Source: Roseburia sp.
GTDB taxonomy: Bacteria > Bacillota > Clostridia > Lachnospirales > Lachnospiraceae
Reading direction: 5' to 3'
Length of the DNA: 55,641 nucleotides
NCBI GenBank assembly: GCA_023664685.1
Contig: JAMPFC010000006.1
Coordinates: 1 to 55,641 of the forward strand
A program made the translations under genes and the position numbers. Positions within the stretch are counted from its first letter, which is position 1; every line of letters begins with the position of its first letter. Positions 51,814 to 55,641 of this stretch are shown piece by piece. The notes beneath the pieces were generated by a model, which saw nothing but the letters and a program-made list of their open reading frames with translations, did not search any database and was not told the origin of the DNA.

Positions 51814-52767
51814 TCACAATCCAGTATATCCCGTCTCCTCAATGATCCTCTGCCCCTCCTCCGAACACATCCAGTCGATCAGAAGCGGAATGTTTTGATT
51901 TTCATTATCCTTGCGGTAAATCGCATAAAAATGATCCACGATAGGGTATGTGCCTTTTTGGATATTTTCCTTGTCTGGGTAGACACCGTTCAGGGAAAGA
52001 AGCTTCACACCCCCGTCGGCAACCACTCCCTCTACATAAAACCGAAAAGAATATCCGATCGCACTTCCCAGAAAACTGTCGTAGTCCGTCTTGATCTCTT
52101 CGCCCTCCATAAACCGGAGCATCGCTGTCTGGCTTCCACTCCCCTCATTTCTCTGCAGGGCGCCAATCCTTTTATTTTCTCCGCCAAGCTGTGACCAGTT
52201 TGTATATTTTCCCGTATAAATTCCCTTAACCTGCTCGACACTCAGATCGTCCACAGGATTTTTTGCATTTACTACAAATACAAACGCCTCACTCCCGATC
52301 GGAACCATTTCCAACTCTACCCCTTTTTCCTCCGCATACGCAAGCTGCTCCTCCGATGGCGCGGCGCAGACGATAACATCCGAAGTCCCGTCTACCACCG
52401 CCTGATAGGCTCCCCTTGTATTGTTCATCTGGAGGACGCTGTCCGGGGAAAAATTTTCTCCGTCAAAAATACTACTCCCCTCGGGATATACTGCATTTAC
52501 AAAAGCGGAAAAAACCGGATACAGTGCCGCCGCCCCATCAAGCACCGGCAGATCACCGGATAGCTGCAGTTCCGAGCGGATTTTAACGATCTGGGAATCC
52601 TCCTCAAAAGGAAGATATTTATCCAATTCAACAGACTTCGCCTGCATCCCTTCACTGTAATCACTGACACAACGTCTGGTAAATACCGCATAAATCCCGA
52701 TATCAAACAGCACAAATAAAAAAATAATAATTCCGATCACCATAAACTGCCGGTATTTCTTTTTCAT
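51814..52767 (-). CDS. PstS-like extracellular substrate-binding protein
   Basis: A 317-residue protein with an N-terminal membrane anchor (FMVIGIIIFLFVLFDIGIYA) and a periplasmic-binding-protein fold of the phosphate type: LPVLDGAAALYPVFSAFVNA, then VDGTSDVIVCAAPSEEQLAY, FVVNAKNPVDDLSVEQVKGI and RNEGSGSQTAM, the anion-binding loop (G-S-G-S-x). It differs from true PstS in being tethered by a long helix, with no lipobox, and no PstCAB genes are present. It is the last gene of a four-gene operon with three membrane proteins, so it may act as a sensor rather than a transporter subunit. The ligand is inferred only from the fold. Confidence 0.8.
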   Translation of the reverse strand: MKKKYRQFMVIGIIIFLFVLFDIGIYAVFTRRCVSDYSEGMQAKSVELDKYLPFEEDSQIVKIRSELQLSGDLPVLDGAAALYPVFSAFVNAVYPEGSSIFDGENFSPDSVLQMNNTRGAYQAVVDGTSDVIVCAAPSEEQLAYAEEKGVELEMVPIGSEAFVFVVNAKNPVDDLSVEQVKGIYTGKYTNWSQLGGENKRIGALQRNEGSGSQTAMLRFMEGEEIKTDYDSFLGSAIGYSFRFYVEGVVADGGVKLLSLNGVYPDKENIQKGTYPIVDHFYAIYRKDNENQNIPLLIDWMCSEEGQRIIEETGYTGL

Positions 52768-52770
52768 ACT

Positions 52771-52908
52771 CTACCTCTCGTTTGCGATATAATTTAAAAT
52801 CGAACATTGACCGTACAAATGGATCGTATACCCGATCAGTGCCGCGGAACTGATGACTCCCGCTGCAAGTAGGATCACCACAACCCTTTTAAACAATTTA
52901 TCATCCAT
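52771..52908 (-). CDS. 45-residue single-helix membrane protein
   Basis: A short gene with GGGAGG before ATG 52908 and a stop 3 bases before the next start. The product begins MDDKLFKRVVVILLAAGVIS and continues SAALIGYTIHLYGQC, so one TM helix spans about residues 9-30, with a short outside tail containing one Cys. I do not recognise it. Its tight spacing within the operon and its good ribosome site support it as a real gene. It may be a small partner subunit of its neighbours. Confidence 0.65.
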   Translation of the reverse strand: MDDKLFKRVVVILLAAGVISSAALIGYTIHLYGQCSILNYIANER

Positions 52909-52943
52909 TTTCTGTCCTCCCATTAAACCAGAATCAACCTAAT

Positions 52944-53195
52944 TTACATATGTTCCATCGCCCGGCTGAACGCCACGAGCAGCCCTATAAATACTGATAT
53001 AAGAACCACCGTTACGATACCGGACAGGATCATTTTTTTCTTTCTTGATTTTTTTCTTTCCACGGAATCTTTGGGACATACGATAAAAAGAATCATACTT
53101 GTCAAGAACCACAAAACCGAAACAAATGGTGCAATCAATATAAATAGCGTCCCGATTTCCAATAAAAGCGGCACTATCAATTCTGATAATTCCAT
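52944..53195 (-). CDS. Two-helix small membrane protein
   Basis: An 83-residue protein from ATG 53195, with GGAGGAGG upstream. Two TM helices (LLLEIGTLFILIAPFVSVLWF at about 10-40, and MILSGIVTVVLISVFIGLLV) are separated by a strongly basic loop (ERKKSRKKK). It lies between the 472-residue-type membrane protein and the small single-helix protein. Family unknown. The alternative frame at 53211 is a shadow. Confidence 0.7.
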   Translation of the reverse strand: MELSELIVPLLLEIGTLFILIAPFVSVLWFLTSMILFIVCPKDSVERKKSRKKKMILSGIVTVVLISVFIGLLVAFSRAMEHM

Positions 53196-53198
53196 TTT

Positions 53199-54611
53199 TT
53201 ACCTCCTCCACTTCACTCTTATTTCTTCATCCTCGTCGATCACCAGATACTTTCCGCAGATTTGGAGATCCATATACGCAGAGTCAAAAAGTTCCGCCAG
53301 TTTCTTTTTTTCTTTCCCGGAACGATCTTCCCGCCACACTTCCTTACCCTTCTGATAAAGAATGCAGTCCTCTGTCGCTGCGATCATAAAAACATCCTCC
53401 GTCTCGCAAAGCACTTCAATCCTCTTACTTTTACACAAAATGCGGTATGCCAGCGCATGTTTTATTTTTTTGTCCGGTATCCCCAAAACAGAATCCCACG
53501 CATTCACCACACCGTATATTACATTTCCCTCCTGATATTCATCCACATCACAAGTCAAACCCCGCAGACCCTTTTGCTCCAGCATTTTCCCAACAATCCT
53601 TGTCCACTCCGTCTGCACCTTCGCATCTAATTCTTTTCCCGCCTCCAGCCGGTAACTATTTTCCTCATCATAATCAGGGATAACCGGATTTGTAGAAAAA
53701 TATCCCTCGTGTTCATACAGCACCTCTCCTCCCACATGGCAGACCCCGCTCTCATCCGCCTTGCAGGTCTGTATTTCCCCACTTTCAAAATCACGCTCTG
53801 CAATATACCGGTTTGCATAATACCCATCGATCACCCCCGGCTCATTTCCCTCCGTTTCATTTCCGAAAAATAAAATCCCATCCCGGCAGGTCATCAACCC
53901 AACCATCCCAACCGCCTTTCTCCCAACAACCTTGGCATGATAATCCACCTTTACGATCCTGACGCCATCATCGCCAAGCACATAAAAGAAATCATCCCCA
54001 AGCGCGATCTGCTCCGGATCAACTCCCAACTCCTTACTTGTGAGCCGGACGGTTTCCTTTCCATCATATGTACGTATCACAACCGCTTCGGAATAAAAAT
54101 CAACCATCCCCTCATACTTATCATTACAGGCACACTGCGCATCATTATATATTATCGCGCTGCTGTCTTCATACGAAAACGGAACGACGATAAGATAAAT
54201 AAATACAAATACACAAAGAAATGCAGCCGCCAAGATTCCGCCCGTCACGATTGCCTGCTTCTTCTTTTTCTTTACAGCAAACGCCCATACCATCACCGCC
54301 ATGATCAGGAAAATGCTGATGATCAAATCTACAATATTGATCATTCCCATGATCGTCGGGCCGACATCCTCGGAATTGGTTCTATGGAGTTCCTCGACAT
54401 ACATACGGTATCCGATCCAGCTTTTTACCTGTGTGCTGACGACCAGAACACCATCCAGCACAAGCATTTTTTTCATGCCAGAGGTAAACTTGTAATTCGC
54501 GCCAATAAGAAGAAACGTCGCAATCATTCCCCATGTCCATCCATAAAGAATGCCCACGCCCAGATTGACTGCAAGCAAAAACCAAAAACTATATTTTTTC
54601 CATCTTTTCAT
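53199..54611 (-). CDS. Membrane protein with five N-terminal helices and a large outside domain
   Basis: The start is placed at ATG 54611 (GGGAG, about 10 bases upstream). The 470-residue product has about four to five TM helices in the first 175 residues (FWFLLAVNLGVGILYGWTWG, GMINIVDLIISIFLIMAVMV, AAAFLCVFVFIYLIVVPFSY). About 290 residues follow, probably extracytoplasmic, whose repeated beta-like strands (VRLTSKELGVDPEQIALGDD, FFYVLGDDGVRIV, ILFFGNETEGN) suggest a beta-propeller. It is the first gene of the operon that ends with the PstS-like protein. Function unknown. Confidence 0.75.
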   Translation of the reverse strand: MKRWKKYSFWFLLAVNLGVGILYGWTWGMIATFLLIGANYKFTSGMKKMLVLDGVLVVSTQVKSWIGYRMYVEELHRTNSEDVGPTIMGMINIVDLIISIFLIMAVMVWAFAVKKKKKQAIVTGGILAAAFLCVFVFIYLIVVPFSYEDSSAIIYNDAQCACNDKYEGMVDFYSEAVVIRTYDGKETVRLTSKELGVDPEQIALGDDFFYVLGDDGVRIVKVDYHAKVVGRKAVGMVGLMTCRDGILFFGNETEGNEPGVIDGYYANRYIAERDFESGEIQTCKADESGVCHVGGEVLYEHEGYFSTNPVIPDYDEENSYRLEAGKELDAKVQTEWTRIVGKMLEQKGLRGLTCDVDEYQEGNVIYGVVNAWDSVLGIPDKKIKHALAYRILCKSKRIEVLCETEDVFMIAATEDCILYQKGKEVWREDRSGKEKKKLAELFDSAYMDLQICGKYLVIDEDEEIRVKWRR

Positions 54612-54673
54612 AGGCACTCATCTCCCAAAAACTATTATAGTAGATTTCACGCCAGAAGTCTATTCCTATATAA

Positions 54674-54704
54674 AAAAGCCCGAAACCTTCCGTTCCGGAC
54701 TTTT
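54674..54704 (-). terminator. Terminator of the RecA-like gene
   Basis: On the minus strand AAAAGTCCGGAAC pairs with GTTTCGGGCTTTT (two G.U pairs) and TTTTTT follows. It lies between the RecA-like gene and the operon starting at 54611. Confidence 0.75.
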
Positions 54705-54731
54705 CCCGCCAACACAGGTTATGCATTGGCA

Positions 54732-55073
54732 CTAAATAATTAATACAGCAACTTTTGATTTCTTGGCGTCTTTTAAAAGACTGTTCAAAAAATCAGAAAT
54801 CTCGCTGCTACTCATATTTTTAGCAAAACCAGATTCATTGATTGAGTCAACAATGATCAATTCCGAATTTTCCGAATTGACAAACTTCTTAGCGGCAATC
54901 AGGGCATCGCCCGAATTACATTCCACAACCGTAAGATAGTCATGAATGATATCATGTGCTTTTGCCTGCGTCCGGGTGTATGCATTTCCACCGTCAAGAT
55001 ACATAATGTTGGCTCCGATTATTTCTTTCTGTAGGGAAGAAATAACCGTGAACGCTAACTGTCTGCTATTCAT
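54732..55073 (-). CDS. RecA-fold protein without Walker A
   Basis: The start is placed at ATG 55073, six bases after GGAAGGAGAG. The 113-residue product begins MNSRQLAFTVISSLQKEIIG and continues ANIMYLDGGNAYTRTQAKAH, then SENSELIIVDSINESG, then KKSKVAVLII. The order matches the part of the RecA/RadA core just after the P-loop up to the strand before the N-Q-V motif: an A-type helix, the strand with D at MYLDGG, and the Walker B-like LIIVDS. The P-loop GxxGxGKT that should precede it is absent, and the gene has its own promoter and ribosome site. It cannot hydrolyse ATP by itself in the usual way. Confidence 0.7.
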   Translation of the reverse strand: MNSRQLAFTVISSLQKEIIGANIMYLDGGNAYTRTQAKAHDIIHDYLTVVECNSGDALIAAKKFVNSENSELIIVDSINESGFAKNMSSSEISDFLNSLLKDAKKSKVAVLII

Positions 55074-55097
55074 ACGCATCTCTCCTTCCTGTTTTTT

Positions 55098-55126
55098 ATC
55101 ATACTCCCGGTTTTTTAAATCGTCAA
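55098..55126 (-). promoter_or_regulatory. Sigma-A promoter of the RecA-like gene
   Basis: TTGACG (55126-55121), 17 bases, TATGAT (55103-55098), about 20 bases before the start. Confidence 0.7.
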
Positions 55127-55220
55127 TAAAAAGAAAATAAAATTTTAGTTAAGAATGGTAAATAGTTTGGCATAGAAAAAAGGAAGTACTATCTTTCGGT
55201 ACTTCCCATGCTTACAAAAA

Positions 55221-55293
55221 TGAGGCATCGGGGACTCGAACCCCGGACAACTTGATTAAAAGTCAAGTGCTCTACCACCTGAGCTAATGCCCC
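55221..55293 (-). tRNA. tRNA-Lys (TTT)
   Basis: 73 bases. The acceptor is GGGGCAT/ATGCCTC with one G.U pair, the anticodon loop CTTTTAA gives TTT, and the discriminator is A. CCA is not encoded. It is the last gene of a minus-strand tRNA cluster. Confidence 0.96.
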
Positions 55294-55334
55294 GTTTAAA
55301 TTAAATCATGTCTCTTAATATAAAAAACATACAA

Positions 55335-55407
55335 TGCCCAGAGCCGGAATCGAACCAGCGACACAGGGATTTTCAGTCCCTTGCTCTACCAACTGAGCTA
55401 TCTGGGC
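55335..55407 (-). tRNA. tRNA-Phe (GAA)
   Basis: 73 bases. The acceptor GCCCAGA pairs with TCTGGGC, and the anticodon loop CTGAAAA gives GAA. The T arm is CTGG-TTCGATT-CCGG. CCA is not encoded. Confidence 0.95.
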
Positions 55408-55419
55408 TTTTCGGATAAA

Positions 55420-55493
<74 letters not shown>

Positions 55494-55581
55494 ACAAAAT
55501 TAAGATTTGTATGAAACCTTCATCCATCGTATGGTGACACAAATCACACCCGGTTTAACCGGCGGAATTTTCATTCCGTAA

Positions 55582-55641
55582 TGGGCGGAGAAGGATTCGA
55601 ACCTTCGAAAGCGTAGCTAACAGATTTACAGTCTGCCCCCT
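55582..55641 (-). tRNA. tRNA-Tyr (GTA), partial
   Basis: The 3' 60 bases are present: the anticodon loop CTGTAAA gives GTA, a long variable arm typical of bacterial tRNA-Tyr follows, then the T arm and the 3' acceptor strand TCCGCCCA. The 5' part lies beyond the right edge. Confidence 0.9.

Noticed and set aside
52939-53211. 90-residue frame overlapping the two-helix membrane gene
   Set aside because: The frame at 52944-53195 has a GGAGGAGG ribosome site and two clear helices; the other has neither.

Overview
The window reads as a chromosomal segment of a Gram-positive anaerobe of the Clostridia, most likely the family Lachnospiraceae. This is an inference from gene content: MecA, SpoIIR, a sigma-D type flagellar unit, a complete Tad/Flp pilus locus with FHA/DUF6382 and Flp1-type proteins, an SCP2-fused flavoprotein, a permuted GH3 beta-glucosidase, several lysine-rich cell-surface proteins, AGGAGG ribosome sites and sigma-A promoters. 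SpoIIR suggests the lineage sporulates or did so recently.

Layout. 1-1.1 kb: the 5' part of a CgeB-like glycosyltransferase on the minus strand. 1.2-1.9 kb: a small protein under a sigma-D type promoter. 1.9-6.7 kb (minus): a promoter, a cobalamin riboswitch, a small HNH-repeat protein and a 1367-residue surface protein with a transcobalamin-like DUF4430 domain, so the leader and the protein both point to vitamin B12. 6.7-18 kb: a LuxR-type regulator, a YgjP-like metallopeptidase, mecA, a DUF1858 protein divergent from a small ferredoxin, pgi, a membrane protein, murG, a HIT protein, an SCP2 flavoprotein, a rhomboid protease and a corrinoid-activating-type ASKHA ATPase. 17.5-27.5 kb (minus): the Tad/Flp pilus operon, from a prepilin peptidase at the 5' end to an FHA protein at the 3' end. 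27.9-32.7 kb (minus): DUF6240 protein, flagellin and FliS-like chaperone behind a second sigma-D type promoter. 32.7-39.7 kb: spoIIR, ispE, a leucine-rich-repeat surface protein, GH3 beta-glucosidase, a secreted YHYH/peptidoglycan-binding protein and tRNA-Gly.

39.8-45.7 kb is an AT-rich accessory segment downstream of tRNA-Gly. It has a decayed transposase, a HEPN/zinc-ribbon protein, a small serine recombinase, a pair of inverted repeats flanking a promoter-like segment, an excisionase-like HTH protein, two tandem secreted Ig-like paralogues and a DUF1413 protein. The recombinase, inverted repeats and promoter together look like a possible invertible switch for the downstream genes.

45.7-55.1 kb: fucO-like alcohol dehydrogenase, an orphan BlaR1-type M56 peptidase, a dCTP-deaminase-like domain fused to membrane helices, a hybrid histidine kinase, an uncharacterised four-gene membrane/secreted operon, and a small RecA-fold protein without a P-loop. 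The right edge is a minus-strand tRNA cluster (Tyr partial, fMet, Phe, Lys).

The strongest leads are the B12 riboswitch controlling a transcobalamin-like surface protein, the possible recombinase-flanked promoter switch, the membrane-fused Dcd-like protein, the HEPN-zinc-ribbon protein, the P-loop-less RecA-like gene, and a prepilin peptidase that seems to lack a canonical start codon.
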